Source: Pseudooceanicola antarcticus
GTDB taxonomy: Bacteria > Pseudomonadota > Alphaproteobacteria > Rhodobacterales > Rhodobacteraceae
Length of the DNA stretch: 64,000 bases
Direction: 5' to 3'
NCBI RefSeq assembly: GCF_900215355.1
Contig: NZ_OBEA01000005.1
Coordinates: 348,829 to 412,828, forward strand
Below the pieces are notes generated by a model, which was not told where the DNA came from, did no database searches, and saw nothing but the letters and a program-made list of their open reading frames with translations. A program made the translations under genes and the position numbers. Of this stretch, positions 16,851-25,804 are shown piece by piece (the stretch's first letter is position 1; every line of letters starts with the position of its first letter).

Positions 16851-17555
16851 ATGAGCACCCCGAAGATCACCGCGCGCTGCCACCCCGCGCTGGAACCGCT
16901 GCTGCCGAAGCCCGTTCCGGCGCGGCGCGCCCTGCCCGACTGGCTGCGCGAGATGCCCTCAGAGGCGCCTTCGGAGGTGCTGGAGGGGGCCATGGTGCGG
17001 ACGGTGAAGCACTGCCCGCCCTTCCTCGATGCGCTTGGCCTTGGCGTGATGATCCCGCTGGCCTGCGATCTGCATTTCGACAAGGGCGCGGTGAGCTGGG
17101 ACTGGGAGGTGCCCGCGCTGCCCGACACGCTGATTTCCCGCGCGCCCGTCGGCGTGCATGTACCGGAACAGGCGACAGGCGCGCCCTGGCAGCTGGCGGT
17201 CAACTCGGTGCTGAAGTTCATGAACTTCTGGACGCTGGAGGTGCCTTCGGGCTGGTCGCTGCTCTTCACCCATCCGATGAACCGCGAGGACCTGCCCTTC
17301 CGCACCCTCTCGGGCGTGGTCGACTGCGACCTGTTCCGCGACGGCTACGTGCATTTCCCCGCGCTCTGGAGCGCGCGCGACTTCACCGGCACCCTGCCCG
17401 CCGGCACGCCGGTGGCGCAGGTGATCCCGGTGCAGGCAGAGGCCATGGGGCTGGAGGTCGGCGTGATGGACACGGCGCAGGTCTCTGCCAACCGGGCCGT
17501 CCAGGAGGAACTGGGGACCGAGACCGGGGTCTACCGCAAGCGCTACCGGCGCTAG
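16851..17555 (+). CDS. Conserved hypothetical protein at the end of the ABC operon
   Basis: A 234-residue soluble protein with no signal peptide or membrane helix. Visible features are KPVPARRALPDWLREMP near the N-terminus, TVKHCPPFLDALGLGVMIPL in the middle and a very basic end, YRKRYRR. This arrangement reminds me of a family of phage-associated or DUF6065-like proteins, but I am not certain. It starts nine bases after the permease stop behind AAGGAAGAG, so it belongs to the transporter transcription unit. Function unknown. Confidence 0.75.
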   Translation: MSTPKITARCHPALEPLLPKPVPARRALPDWLREMPSEAPSEVLEGAMVRTVKHCPPFLDALGLGVMIPLACDLHFDKGAVSWDWEVPALPDTLISRAPVGVHVPEQATGAPWQLAVNSVLKFMNFWTLEVPSGWSLLFTHPMNREDLPFRTLSGVVDCDLFRDGYVHFPALWSARDFTGTLPAGTPVAQVIPVQAEAMGLEVGVMDTAQVSANRAVQEELGTETGVYRKRYRR

Positions 17556-17591
17556 GCAGCGCGGAGGTCGGCCCTCAGGGGCAATCCGACC

Positions 17592-18242
17592 TCAGCGGGT
17601 CAGTTGGATCTCGGGGGCGATCAGCCGGGCGATGCGCTCTGATCCGATCTTCGACGGATGCAGGCGGTCGCCGGCAAAGAGCGACAGGTCCGAGGGATCG
17701 AAGACGTCATCCATGTCGACCAGGCTGACCCCCGGATCGCGCGCCGCCATGCGCGCCAGTCGCGCCGCGAGGTCCCGGTAGGTCGCAGAGCATTCGGTGC
17801 CCGCGTAGCGCGGCGAGGTATAGTAATCGGCCCAGACCACCCGCGCGCCCGACTGCCGCAGATCCGCCACCAGCGCCGGGATCGCGCCCTGGGCTCCGTC
17901 TTCCGAGATCAGCCTGCCCAGCACCGCATCGCAATCGGTGCAGTCGCAGCCGGTGCTCAGGTCATTGGCGCCCCCGTTCAGCACCACCCATTCGGCGCTG
18001 ACCCCACCAAGCTGGTTGGGAATGTTGAGCGGCCCGACACCGCCCATGACCTCTGCCAGCGGCAGCGAAACGTCTCCGACCGGGGTGCCCAACCGGGCCT
18101 CCAGCGCATCGGCCACCGAGGCCCCGGCGCTGCGGTTCCAGGCCATGACGGAATCTCCGGCGACGACCACGCGCGCGCCATCGGGGACACCCCGCCCACA
18201 GGCCGAGAGGAAGAGCAGGGAGAGAAGGATCAGGATACGCAT
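17592..18242 (-). CDS. SGNH/GDSL hydrolase lipoprotein
   Basis: A 216-residue protein with a lipoprotein signal (LLFLSACGRG; the Cys is the lipidation site). The SGNH blocks are visible: block I VVAGDSVMAWN with the nucleophile Ser, block III NGGANDL and block V DRLHPS with the catalytic His. It is probably a periplasmic esterase or lipase-like hydrolase anchored to the membrane. The start at 18242 puts the lipobox at the usual distance. It is convergent with the preceding transporter operon. Confidence 0.88.
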   Translation of the reverse strand: MRILILLSLLFLSACGRGVPDGARVVVAGDSVMAWNRSAGASVADALEARLGTPVGDVSLPLAEVMGGVGPLNIPNQLGGVSAEWVVLNGGANDLSTGCDCTDCDAVLGRLISEDGAQGAIPALVADLRQSGARVVWADYYTSPRYAGTECSATYRDLAARLARMAARDPGVSLVDMDDVFDPSDLSLFAGDRLHPSKIGSERIARLIAPEIQLTR

Positions 18243-18320
18243 GGGGCAGATACTGGACCGCCCGGTGCCCATATCAAGTCACATGCCCGTGGGCCCGAGA
18301 GGCCCTCATGGCCCGCGCGT

Positions 18321-18875
18321 TCACAGGTCGAGGCTGAGCCGCCCCTTCGCGACCCGCGTCAACGCCTTCAACGCCTCGGCCCGCGCGCCCTTGCGGGACC
18401 AGAGCGCCGCGGCCTCGGGCTCTGCCTCGGGCAGGCCCAGCTCGGCGGCGGCCCGGTAGCGCAGGGCGTCGATCTCGGCGGTTTGCCCGGCCAGCGGGGC
18501 GAGCGCCTCGCGCACCGCTGCATGATCGGCCAGCCGCGTGGCGATGCGGGCGAGGTTCAGCCGGGCATCGGCATCCGACGGGTCCAGCGCCATGGCCCTG
18601 GCAAAGCCCTGCTGCGCCGCCGCAAGGTCGCCCAGCTTCAGCTCGGTGCGGCCCAGCTCGAACCAGGCATGGGCATGGCTCGGGGCCGCGGCCAGCGCGC
18701 GGCGCAGCCAGGTGCGGGCGGCGGGCCACTGCCCGCGCTCCATCTTCACCCGACCGAGATTGTAGAGCAGTGCCGCGTCCGCGGGCGCCTTCCTGGCCAG
18801 CCGAGACAGGATCTCGTCTGCCGTCTTCCAATCCCCGGCCCCCAGGGCGCGATTGAGCTTTTCCACGCTGGACAT
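18321..18875 (-). CDS. Tetratricopeptide repeat protein
   Basis: A 184-residue all-helical protein with at least three consecutive TPR units around residues 15-130. They show the W/LG-Y-A-P pattern, for example LLYNLGRVKMERGQWPAARTWL, then AWFELGRTELKLGDLAAAQQ. No signal peptide. It is likely a protein-protein interaction scaffold; partner unknown. The gene stands alone, divergent from the PHP phosphoesterase. Confidence 0.85.
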   Translation of the reverse strand: MSSVEKLNRALGAGDWKTADEILSRLARKAPADAALLYNLGRVKMERGQWPAARTWLRRALAAAPSHAHAWFELGRTELKLGDLAAAQQGFARAMALDPSDADARLNLARIATRLADHAAVREALAPLAGQTAEIDALRYRAAAELGLPEAEPEAAALWSRKGARAEALKALTRVAKGRLSLDL

Positions 18876-18969
18876 GCGTTCTTGTGCTTGCGCGGCGGGC
18901 CAAAATCAAGCCTGTCATGAAAGCATCGCGTGGGCCCTCTAGCAGGGGCCGAAAGACGAGGAGATCCCC

Positions 18970-19890
18970 ATGGCGCTGACAGCCTTCACCCGCCCCGGCC
19001 GCTTCTGGCGCGGCAACCTGCACACCCACTCCAACCTCTCGGACGGCGCGCTGGAGCCCGCCGAGGTGTGCCGCCGCTACAAGGCGGAAGGCTATGACTT
19101 CATCGCCCTGACCGATCACTTCATTGGCCTCTATGGCTATCCGGTGGCCGATACCCTGCCCTTCCGGGACGAGACCTTCACCACCCTCCTGGGCGCCGAG
19201 CTGCATTCGGGCGCCATGCAGAACGGAGAGCTCTGGCATATCCTGGCGGTCGGCCTGCCCGCCGATTTCGCCCCTGCCGATGCGCCCCATTTCCGCCCCG
19301 TCGAGGGCCAGGAGACCGGCCCCGAGATCGCCGCCCGCGCCGTGGCCGCCGGGGCCTTCGTCGCCGTGGCCCATCCCCAGTGGTCGGGCCTGACGCTGTC
19401 GGATGCGCGCAGCATCGAGGCGGCGCACGCGGTCGAGATCTACAACCACGGCTGCGCCATGGGCTGCGACCGCGCCGACGGGTTCTCCATCGCCGACCTG
19501 CTGCTGAGCGAGGGCCGCAAGCTGTCGCTCATCGCCACCGATGACGCCCATTTCACCGAGCCCGACCATTTCGGCGGCTGGGTCATGGTGAAGGCGGAAG
19601 AGAATACGCCCGAGGCGCTTCTTGCCGCGCTGAAGGACGGCGCCTTCTATTCGACCGAAGGCCCCGAGCTGCGCGGCGTCGAGCTTGGGGACTCTGCCGT
19701 GACCGTCGAGAGCTCCGCGGCCGCCTCGGTCATCCTGCAAGGCCATGGCTCTGCCGCCGTGGCGGCGCATGGAGAAAGCCTGACCCGCACCGAGGTGCCG
19801 CTGGCCCGCTTCGCCAATTCGCCCTGGCTGCGGGTCACGGTGATCGACCGGGCGGGCAAACGCGCCTGGTCCAATCCGATCTGGCTCTGA
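18970..19890 (+). CDS. PHP-domain metal-dependent phosphoesterase
   Basis: A 306-residue protein with the PHP metal-binding pattern. It opens with GNLHTHSNLSDGALEP, followed by YDFIALTDHF and AVAHPQWSG, and ends with ATDDAHF. These His/Asp residues bind the catalytic metals in PHP phosphoesterases (YciV/TrpH class and polymerase-associated relatives). The C-terminal ~80 residues form a beta-rich domain. Likely cytoplasmic hydrolase of a phosphorylated small molecule or nucleotide; substrate not deducible. ATG at 18970 follows a GAGGAGAT Shine-Dalgarno. Confidence 0.88.
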   Translation: MALTAFTRPGRFWRGNLHTHSNLSDGALEPAEVCRRYKAEGYDFIALTDHFIGLYGYPVADTLPFRDETFTTLLGAELHSGAMQNGELWHILAVGLPADFAPADAPHFRPVEGQETGPEIAARAVAAGAFVAVAHPQWSGLTLSDARSIEAAHAVEIYNHGCAMGCDRADGFSIADLLLSEGRKLSLIATDDAHFTEPDHFGGWVMVKAEENTPEALLAALKDGAFYSTEGPELRGVELGDSAVTVESSAAASVILQGHGSAAVAAHGESLTRTEVPLARFANSPWLRVTVIDRAGKRAWSNPIWL

Positions 19891-20007
19891 CCGATCTCGC
19901 CCCGGCGGCGGTCCCCGGCCCGCCAGCGCCGGATCGCAACGGCAGACTTGCGCCATGGCCGTTCCCCCCTCAGGCTTTCCCCCAGAGGAGAGACCCGGAG
20001 GACCGCC

Positions 20008-21627
20008 ATGGCAAAGCTGCCTGCCCGCGACCGTCTTGCCACCCACGAGGTGACGAACCAGCCCCCCGCCGAGGGCGACCGGGATCTCTGGGCCTGTGAC
20101 AGCGTGCTGCGCGAGGCCATCGCCCGCGAGGGCGGCCGGGCCGAGACGCTGTCCCCCTATGCCGCCACCCTCGGCCTTGCCGAGACCCGAGAGACGGGCC
20201 GCGCCGCCAATGAGCACCCGCCCGAGCTGAAGCTCTTCGACCGCGCGGGGCGGCGGCTGGACGAGGTCTCGTTCCACCCTGCCTATCACCGGATGATGAC
20301 GCTTTCGGCCGAGGCCGGCTATGCCGCCCTGCCCTGGGACGGCGCGGCGGGTGGTCATGTCACCCATGCGGCGATGGTCTATCTCGCCTCGCAGGTCGAG
20401 CCGGGCCATTGCTGCCCGCTGACCATGACCTATGCCGCGACCCCCGCCCTTCGGGCCGCGCCCGGGATCGCCTCGGACTGGGTGCCGAGGCTCACGGCAC
20501 GCGCCTATGACCCCCGCCCCCTGCCGCTTGCCCGGAAAAGCGCCGCCACCCTCGGCATGGCGATGACCGAGAAACAGGGCGGCTCGGACGTGCGCGCCAA
20601 CGCCACGGTGGCAGAGCGCGAGGGCGATCACTACCGGCTGACCGGGCACAAGTGGTTCTGCTCGGCGCCGATGTCGGACGGGTTCCTGACCCTTGCGCAG
20701 GCCCCCGAGGGGCTGACCTGCTTCCTCGTCCCCCGCTGGCTGGAGGGCAGCCGCAATGCGATCCAGATCCAGCGGCTGAAGGACAAGCTGGGCAATCGCT
20801 CCAATGCCTCGGCAGAGATCGAATACGACAACACGCTGGCCCTGCGCATCGGAGACGAGGGGCACGGGGTGCGCACCATCATCGAGATGGTGCACCACAC
20901 GCGACTGGACACGGCCATGGCCCCCGCCGGGCTGATGCGCGCCGCGCTTTGCGAGGCGCTCTACTGGACCCGCCACCGCAGCGCCTTCCAGCGCCGGTTG
21001 ATCGACCAGCCGCTGATGCAGGCGGTGCTGGCGGACCTGGCGCTGGACGTGGAAGCCGCTCTGGTGCTGGGGCTCCGCGTGGCCCGCGCCTTCGACGTCG
21101 ACAGCCCCGAGGACCGCGCTTTCGCCCGCATCGGCGTGGCACTGGCCAAGTTCCACTCCAACAAGCGCGCGCCCCTGGTCACCTACGAGGCGATGGAGGC
21201 CCTGGGCGGCATGGGCTACGTCGAAGACACCCCCCTGCCGCTGCTCTACCGCGAAGCGCCATTGAACGGGATCTGGGAGGGCTCGGGCAATGTCATCTGC
21301 CTCGACATCCTGCGCACCCTGGCGAAGGAGCCCCTGGCCGCCGAGACCCTGCGCGCCGAACTGCAGGCCGCAACCGGCAGCGACCCCCGGTATGACGCCG
21401 CGCTGAAGGCCCATCTGGCGCGCTGGCCTGCCCTGCCGCCCGAGGCCGAGGCGCGCTGGTTCGCCGAAAGATTGGCGCTTCTGCTGCAGGCGTCGCTGCT
21501 GATCCGCCATGCGCCGGGGGCCGTCTCCGATGCCTTCGCCGCCACCCGGCTGGCGGGCGAGTCCGGCCGGATCGCCGGCACCATGGGGGCCTGCGATTCG
21601 GCCGCCATCCTGGCGCGGGCCGGCTAG
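20008..21627 (+). CDS. AidB-like acyl-CoA dehydrogenase family protein
   Basis: A 539-residue flavoprotein. The N-terminal THEVTNQPPAEGDRDLW is diagnostic of the AidB branch of acyl-CoA dehydrogenases. The core shows MTEKQGGSDVRAN (flavin-binding loop), TGHKWFCSAP and LGGMGYVED with a C-terminal helical region. AidB binds FAD and DNA in the adaptive response to alkylation; other members act as isovaleryl-CoA-like dehydrogenases. No ada or alk gene is nearby. It is convergent with and overlaps the TetR gene by four bases. Confidence 0.9.
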   Translation: MAKLPARDRLATHEVTNQPPAEGDRDLWACDSVLREAIAREGGRAETLSPYAATLGLAETRETGRAANEHPPELKLFDRAGRRLDEVSFHPAYHRMMTLSAEAGYAALPWDGAAGGHVTHAAMVYLASQVEPGHCCPLTMTYAATPALRAAPGIASDWVPRLTARAYDPRPLPLARKSAATLGMAMTEKQGGSDVRANATVAEREGDHYRLTGHKWFCSAPMSDGFLTLAQAPEGLTCFLVPRWLEGSRNAIQIQRLKDKLGNRSNASAEIEYDNTLALRIGDEGHGVRTIIEMVHHTRLDTAMAPAGLMRAALCEALYWTRHRSAFQRRLIDQPLMQAVLADLALDVEAALVLGLRVARAFDVDSPEDRAFARIGVALAKFHSNKRAPLVTYEAMEALGGMGYVEDTPLPLLYREAPLNGIWEGSGNVICLDILRTLAKEPLAAETLRAELQAATGSDPRYDAALKAHLARWPALPPEAEARWFAERLALLLQASLLIRHAPGAVSDAFAATRLAGESGRIAGTMGACDSAAILARAG

Positions 21628-22202
21628 CCCAGCAGAATCCGCCGCGCCGCGCGCTGCATTTCGGTGATGTATTCCTGCTGCGACCAGCCGCAGGTCTCGC
21701 AGAGACGCACCCAGCTCTCGACCGACAACAGCGCCCAGAGCAGGTCCGTGGCACGCTCTTCCGAGAGCCCCCCGGCCAGCTGCCCATCCCGCGCCAGAGC
21801 GGCGACGGCGGCGGCGCAGCCCTGCCGCACGGCCTCCATCCGTCCTTGCCAGGCGGCCCGCGCCTCGGCGTCGCTCTCCTGCATGGCCATCAGCGCGCGG
21901 GACACGCCGCGGATCTCGGGAATGTAGTTGCCCCAGGCACTTACGAAGGCCGCAAGCCGCGTCTCGCCGTCTTCGGCCGCCCGGCTCTCGGCCAGTCGCG
22001 CATCGACATCCTTCACCGCATCCACGTGGCGCGTCACCGCCACCAGCAGCTCGGCCCGGCTCGGGAAGTGCAGGTAAAGCGCCTGCCGCGAGATCCCGGC
22101 GGCGCGGGCGAAATCCGACATGCGCGTGGGGCTCCCCCCGGCCTCCAGCAGCTTCCAGGCGGTATCGAGGATTTTTCGGCGGGTGGGATTCTCACTTGAC
22201 AT
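21624..22202 (-). CDS. TetR family transcriptional repressor
   Basis: A 192-residue regulator. The N-terminal HTH reads RRKILDTAWKLLEAGGSPTR, then DFARAAGISRQALYLHFPSR, the classical TetR pattern. The remainder is a helical ligand-binding domain. It is transcribed away from the NAD(P)-binding/DUF1772 gene pair and separated from it by two near-identical palindromic operators, one covering its own start codon. Repression of itself and of the pair is strongly suggested. Confidence 0.93.
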   Translation of the reverse strand: MSSENPTRRKILDTAWKLLEAGGSPTRMSDFARAAGISRQALYLHFPSRAELLVAVTRHVDAVKDVDARLAESRAAEDGETRLAAFVSAWGNYIPEIRGVSRALMAMQESDAEARAAWQGRMEAVRQGCAAAVAALARDGQLAGGLSEERATDLLWALLSVESWVRLCETCGWSQQEYITEMQRAARRILLG

Positions 22203-22236
22203 GACGTCAAGGTATCGGCGATTGACATGATGTCAA
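22196..22236. promoter_or_regulatory. Twin TetR operators
   Basis: TTGACATGACGTCAA (22196-22210) and TTGACATGATGTCAA (22222-22236) are 15-base palindromes with centres 26 bases apart. The first overlaps the TetR start codon and the second lies 38 bases upstream of the NAD(P)-binding gene. The spacing places both on about the same DNA face (roughly 2.5 turns). A half-site-like GTGTCAAG follows at about 22246. Confidence 0.85.
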
Positions 22237-22273
22237 CTTTACACCGTGTCAAGCAAACCTGAAAGGACTCCCC

Positions 22274-22927
22274 ATGCCTGCTCCCTCTGCCACCCCGGCC
22301 CGCGTCATCGTCTTCGGTGCCACAGGCTCGATCGGCCGCCTCGCCGTCGATGAGCTTCTGGCCCGCGGCCACGGGGTCACCGCCTTCGCCCGCCACCCCG
22401 AAACGCTGGCCCGTCAGGATCCGAAACTGCATCTGCACGCCGGAGACGTATTGGACCCCGAGGCCGTTGCCCGCGCCATGGAAGGCCAGCAGGCGGTGGT
22501 GATCACGCTCGGCGCCGGGCGCAGCCTGCGCTCGCGGGTGCGCTCTGAAGGCACCCTGGTGATCATCCGTGCCATGCAGGCGCGCGGCATCCGCCGCCTG
22601 GTCTGCCAATCGACCCTCGGCGCCCACGAAAGCTGGTCGAACCTGAACTTCTACTGGAAACGCATCATGTTCGGAGGCCTCCTGCGCGCCGTCTTCCGCG
22701 ACCACGAGCGGCAAGAGGACATGGTCCGCGCCTCGGGGCTCGACTGGACCATCGTCCGCCCCTCGGCCTTCATCGAAGGCCCCGCCGATGCCGCCTACCT
22801 CGAGGATGTGCCGCCGCGCCGCCGGGGCCTTGCCCTGACCATCCCCCGCGCCGTCATCGCCCGTTTCCTCGGGCGCCAGCCCGGCGAGGCCCGCTACCTG
22901 GGCCGTGCCGTCGGCATCAGCCAGTGA
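22274..22927 (+). CDS. NAD(P)-binding protein, NmrA/atypical SDR type
   Basis: A 217-residue Rossmann-fold protein. The glycine motif is VFGATGSIGRLAVDELL, typical of atypical SDR/NmrA-like proteins, and WTIVRPSAFIEGPA marks the usual C-terminal region. No classical YxxxK is evident. It is the first gene of a unit controlled by the adjacent TetR operators and is followed 10 bases later by a DUF1772 membrane protein. Such TetR-linked pairs often respond to redox-active or aromatic compounds; substrate unknown. Confidence 0.88.
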   Translation: MPAPSATPARVIVFGATGSIGRLAVDELLARGHGVTAFARHPETLARQDPKLHLHAGDVLDPEAVARAMEGQQAVVITLGAGRSLRSRVRSEGTLVIIRAMQARGIRRLVCQSTLGAHESWSNLNFYWKRIMFGGLLRAVFRDHERQEDMVRASGLDWTIVRPSAFIEGPADAAYLEDVPPRRRGLALTIPRAVIARFLGRQPGEARYLGRAVGISQ

Positions 22928-22937
22928 GGATCAGCCC

Positions 22938-23408
22938 ATGCTCATCCCCCTCGCCACCGGCATTGCCTCTCTCCTCGTCTCGGGCGTCTTCCTCAGCTTT
23001 TCGGACTTCATCATGCGCGGCTTCCTGCAGGCCCCCGACCGCGCAGGCGCGGCGGCGATGCAGGGGCTGAACCGCACCGTCTACCGCTCGCTCTTCATGG
23101 TGCTGCTGATCGGCCTGGTGCCGCTCTCGGCCCTGCTGGCACTGGCGGGGATCATGGGCCTGCTGCCCGGCACCCCGCTGCTGGTGCTGGCAGCATTGCT
23201 CTACCTGGGCGGCGTCATGGCGGTGACAGGGCGCGGCAACGTGCCAATGAACCAACACCTCGACGGGCTCTCGCCCGAGGCGCCCGAGACCCGCATCTAC
23301 TGGCAGCGCTACGCCCGCGTCTGGACGCGGCTCAACCACATCCGCACCGCCTCCAGCTTCGCCGCCGGCCTGCTATGGATCGCCGCAGCCCTGCCGCCCG
23401 CACCCTGA
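22938..23408 (+). CDS. DUF1772 (anthrone oxygenase-like) membrane protein
   Basis: A 156-residue protein with about four hydrophobic segments. It opens LIPLATGIASLLVSGVFLSF and has a conserved central MQGLNRTVYRSLF and NVPMNQHLDGL (the N-x-P-x-N pattern of DUF1772). The family includes anthrone oxygenase-like proteins and uncharacterised small membrane proteins. Probably co-transcribed with the upstream NAD(P)-binding gene under the TetR regulator. Start at 22938 follows GAGGATCAGCCC. Confidence 0.82.
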   Translation: MLIPLATGIASLLVSGVFLSFSDFIMRGFLQAPDRAGAAAMQGLNRTVYRSLFMVLLIGLVPLSALLALAGIMGLLPGTPLLVLAALLYLGGVMAVTGRGNVPMNQHLDGLSPEAPETRIYWQRYARVWTRLNHIRTASSFAAGLLWIAAALPPAP

Positions 23409-23490
23409 TCATCACCAGGCTGAAAATACTCCGGGGGTGAATTGGGCCCGGAACGGGCACAAGAGGGGGCAGCGCCCCCTGCCCCCTTCG
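23408..23490. repeat. Dispersed palindromic intergenic element, copy 4 with GC hairpin
   Basis: ATCATCACCAGGCTGAAAAT followed by ACTCCGGGGG is the right arm of the copy-2 variant. It is followed by a GGGGGCAGCGCCCCC hairpin (about 23464-23482). It lies between the convergent DUF1772 and phytase-like genes. Confidence 0.7.
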
Positions 23491-23491
23491 C

Positions 23492-23524
23492 CAAAGAAAA
23501 ACGCGCCCGGAGGACCGGGCGCGT
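23492..23524 (-). terminator. Intrinsic terminator of the phytase-like esterase gene
   Basis: A perfect ten-base stem ACGCGCCCGG/CCGGGCGCGT with an AGGA loop lies 24 bases after the minus-strand stop. On the minus strand it is followed by TTTTTCTTT. Confidence 0.8.
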
Positions 23525-23547
23525 TCGCATTCACGTGGCAGGCAGGC

Positions 23548-25710
23548 TCAGAGCTTGCCGATCGAGAAGAACATCGTCTCGCCCGAGTGGTCATCCACAC
23601 CGTCATTGTCGGTCGAGATCCAGGCGGTGCCGTCCTCCATGATGGCCAGCCCCTCGACCTTGTCGATAACATAGCCGCCAGTCGCCTTGAGGTCGGGGAG
23701 CAGGTCGCGGACCTCTTCCTTGGCGACCACCGGCAGTTCGCCGTCCAGCGGCGCGGGCACCATCTGCGCGGCGGGGATGCGATAGACCTTCTTGGTCACC
23801 GCCGCATCGCCGATCTGGTTGTCGCGCTCGATTACGTAGAACCAGTCGCCATGGGCCACGATCTCGGAAAGACCCACCCAGCCGGTGGCAGGTTCGGCCT
23901 TCTCGTAGAGCACGGCGCCCCAGGTCCCGGTCTCGGTGTTGTAGGCCACCAGCTTGACGTGGTTCCTGGGATCGTCCTTCCACTCACGCTGCACGGCCAT
24001 CCACAGGGTATCTCCGACCCGGGTGATGCCCTCGAAGCCAAAGCGCTTCTCCACCGCCATCAGCTCGGCCGGCAGACCCACCTCGTCCTCGATCTCGCCA
24101 TCGGCACCGACGTGATAGAGCGCATGGGGCACGACCCGGTCGGTACGACCTTCCGAGGCGATCCAGAAACCGCCCTCTCCATCCAGGGTGATGCCTTCCA
24201 TGTCCAGCTTCTGCGCCGGCTGACCGGCGCGGGTGACGCGGATCACCTCGACGATGCGGGCCGGGGTCTGGCTGGGGTCGATCCTGAAGATCGAGGGCTG
24301 CATGGCATAGAAGCTGTCGTTCACGGCCCAGATGAATTCGCCGTCGGCCACCATGCCGGAGTTCGCACCCCAGCCGACCGGCTTGCCATTCTCGGAAAGC
24401 CCGGCAGAGGTCAGCATCGGGTAGCTGGCCGGCGCCTGCTGGTACTCGAAGATCATCACATGGGCGCGCACGCCGCCATCCTCGACCAGGTCTTCCTCGT
24501 TGGCCGAAACCAGGAGGTTGCGCTCGGGGATGGTCACATAGCCCTCCGGTCCGATGCCCGAGGGCAGCAGCTGGGTCAGCACCGGCGCGGTCGGGTCGGT
24601 GACATCGTAGACCCCGACGATCGAGGACCGCTCGGCGCCGACGAAGACCATGGGCGTGCCGGCAAAACTGCCGAAGGTCACCGACTCGGGCTCGACGCCC
24701 TTGTTACCCGAACGCTTCTCGGGATAGTGGCCCGCCTCGATCACGGCGTATTCGAAGGACACGCCGCTTTCGTAGACGACAGAGCCATCCTTGGCGAAGA
24801 TCGTCCACCCGCGCGAGCCGCCGTCCATGTCGCCCTCGTTGGCGATGGCGAAGTGATCGTCGTCGATCCACTTGACCGCATCGGGTTCCCGCAGGCGACC
24901 GGGCTGGGAGGCGTTGAAGGTCAGCGCCCTTTCCTCGTCCACGTCGATGCCGTCAAGGTCGACAGCCCCGGCAGAGAAGTGGTTCAGGATCTCGCCGTCC
25001 CGGTCGACGATGATCAGGTGGTTGTTCTCCTGCAGCGTGATCACGGTCTCGCCCAGGGCATTGATGTCGACGAACTCGGGCTCGGGATCTTCCGGCGCGA
25101 TCTCGGCCAGGCCGGTCAGCACGACGTGCTTCAGGCTCGCGCAGTCCAGCGCCATGCCGTCGGTGCCGACCATGACCAGATCGCCCGCGGGCATCTGGCC
25201 CACGCGGCCATCGCCCAGGTCCTCGTCCCGCTCGTTCTCGATGGCGACCGTGATGAAGTCACCTTCCCCGGAGACGGCGATACTGTCGGGCTGGCCGCCC
25301 AGGTCGCATGCGCCGGAGATCTCGCGCGTGGCGATATCGACGCTCACCAGCTTGCCCGAAGGCTGGGTGTAGCTTTCAGAGGTATTGACGCCGACAAAGG
25401 CGGTCTGCCCGATGATGGCGACCGAGGTCGGCTCTCCGCCTAGGGCGACATTGCCAAGGGGTGCGGGGTTCGCCGGATCGGTGATGTCGATCAGCCCGAG
25501 GCTTTCCAGCGGGCTGTCGGTATAGGCCAGGGTCATGCCGTCGGCGGTGGCGGCAATGATCTCGGCAGAGGTGGTGCGGGACGTATCCTCGCCCTCGGCC
25601 ATGTTCAGCGGCGTCGGGAAGCTGGCGATACGGTTGAAGTTCATCTCGGCGCTCGCCATGCCGGCCGTCAGGGCCAGCAGCGAGGTCAGAGCGGTCACGC
25701 GAATAGGCAT
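23548..25710 (-). CDS. Secreted esterase-like activity of phytase family protein
   Basis: A 720-residue protein with a signal peptide (TALTSLLALTAGMASA, cleavage after ASA). The N-terminal ~400 residues form a beta-propeller-like region with repeated LGLIDITDPANP and VDINALGETVI segments, like choice-of-anchor I proteins. The C-terminal half carries the phytase-like esterase pattern: ANSGMVADGEFIWAVND, DMEGITLDGEGGFWIASEG and FGFEGITRVGDTLW. Acidic and probably Ca-binding, periplasmic or secreted. Substrate unknown; a phosphoester is likely. A MarR gene lies just upstream in the same direction. Confidence 0.85.
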   Translation of the reverse strand: MPIRVTALTSLLALTAGMASAEMNFNRIASFPTPLNMAEGEDTSRTTSAEIIAATADGMTLAYTDSPLESLGLIDITDPANPAPLGNVALGGEPTSVAIIGQTAFVGVNTSESYTQPSGKLVSVDIATREISGACDLGGQPDSIAVSGEGDFITVAIENERDEDLGDGRVGQMPAGDLVMVGTDGMALDCASLKHVVLTGLAEIAPEDPEPEFVDINALGETVITLQENNHLIIVDRDGEILNHFSAGAVDLDGIDVDEERALTFNASQPGRLREPDAVKWIDDDHFAIANEGDMDGGSRGWTIFAKDGSVVYESGVSFEYAVIEAGHYPEKRSGNKGVEPESVTFGSFAGTPMVFVGAERSSIVGVYDVTDPTAPVLTQLLPSGIGPEGYVTIPERNLLVSANEEDLVEDGGVRAHVMIFEYQQAPASYPMLTSAGLSENGKPVGWGANSGMVADGEFIWAVNDSFYAMQPSIFRIDPSQTPARIVEVIRVTRAGQPAQKLDMEGITLDGEGGFWIASEGRTDRVVPHALYHVGADGEIEDEVGLPAELMAVEKRFGFEGITRVGDTLWMAVQREWKDDPRNHVKLVAYNTETGTWGAVLYEKAEPATGWVGLSEIVAHGDWFYVIERDNQIGDAAVTKKVYRIPAAQMVPAPLDGELPVVAKEEVRDLLPDLKATGGYVIDKVEGLAIMEDGTAWISTDNDGVDDHSGETMFFSIGKL

Positions 25711-25804
25711 GTCTTTCCCCCTACGGTTGGATACCGCAGAGGTGCCTGTGTCCTGTAACGGGGAGATTGCAGATATGTGTCACCGGCGCGAAATACGCGC
25801 CGGG

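Noticed and set aside
16851..17555. Prophage fragment
   Set aside because: The single gene resembles phage-associated proteins, but no integrase, capsid or att-like repeat is nearby, and base composition matches the chromosome.
18274..21510. Very long minus-strand open frame (1,078 codons)
   Set aside because: It runs antisense through the TPR, PHP and AidB-like genes. Its translation is rich in Arg, Gly, Pro and His without domains, as expected in GC-rich DNA opposite real genes.
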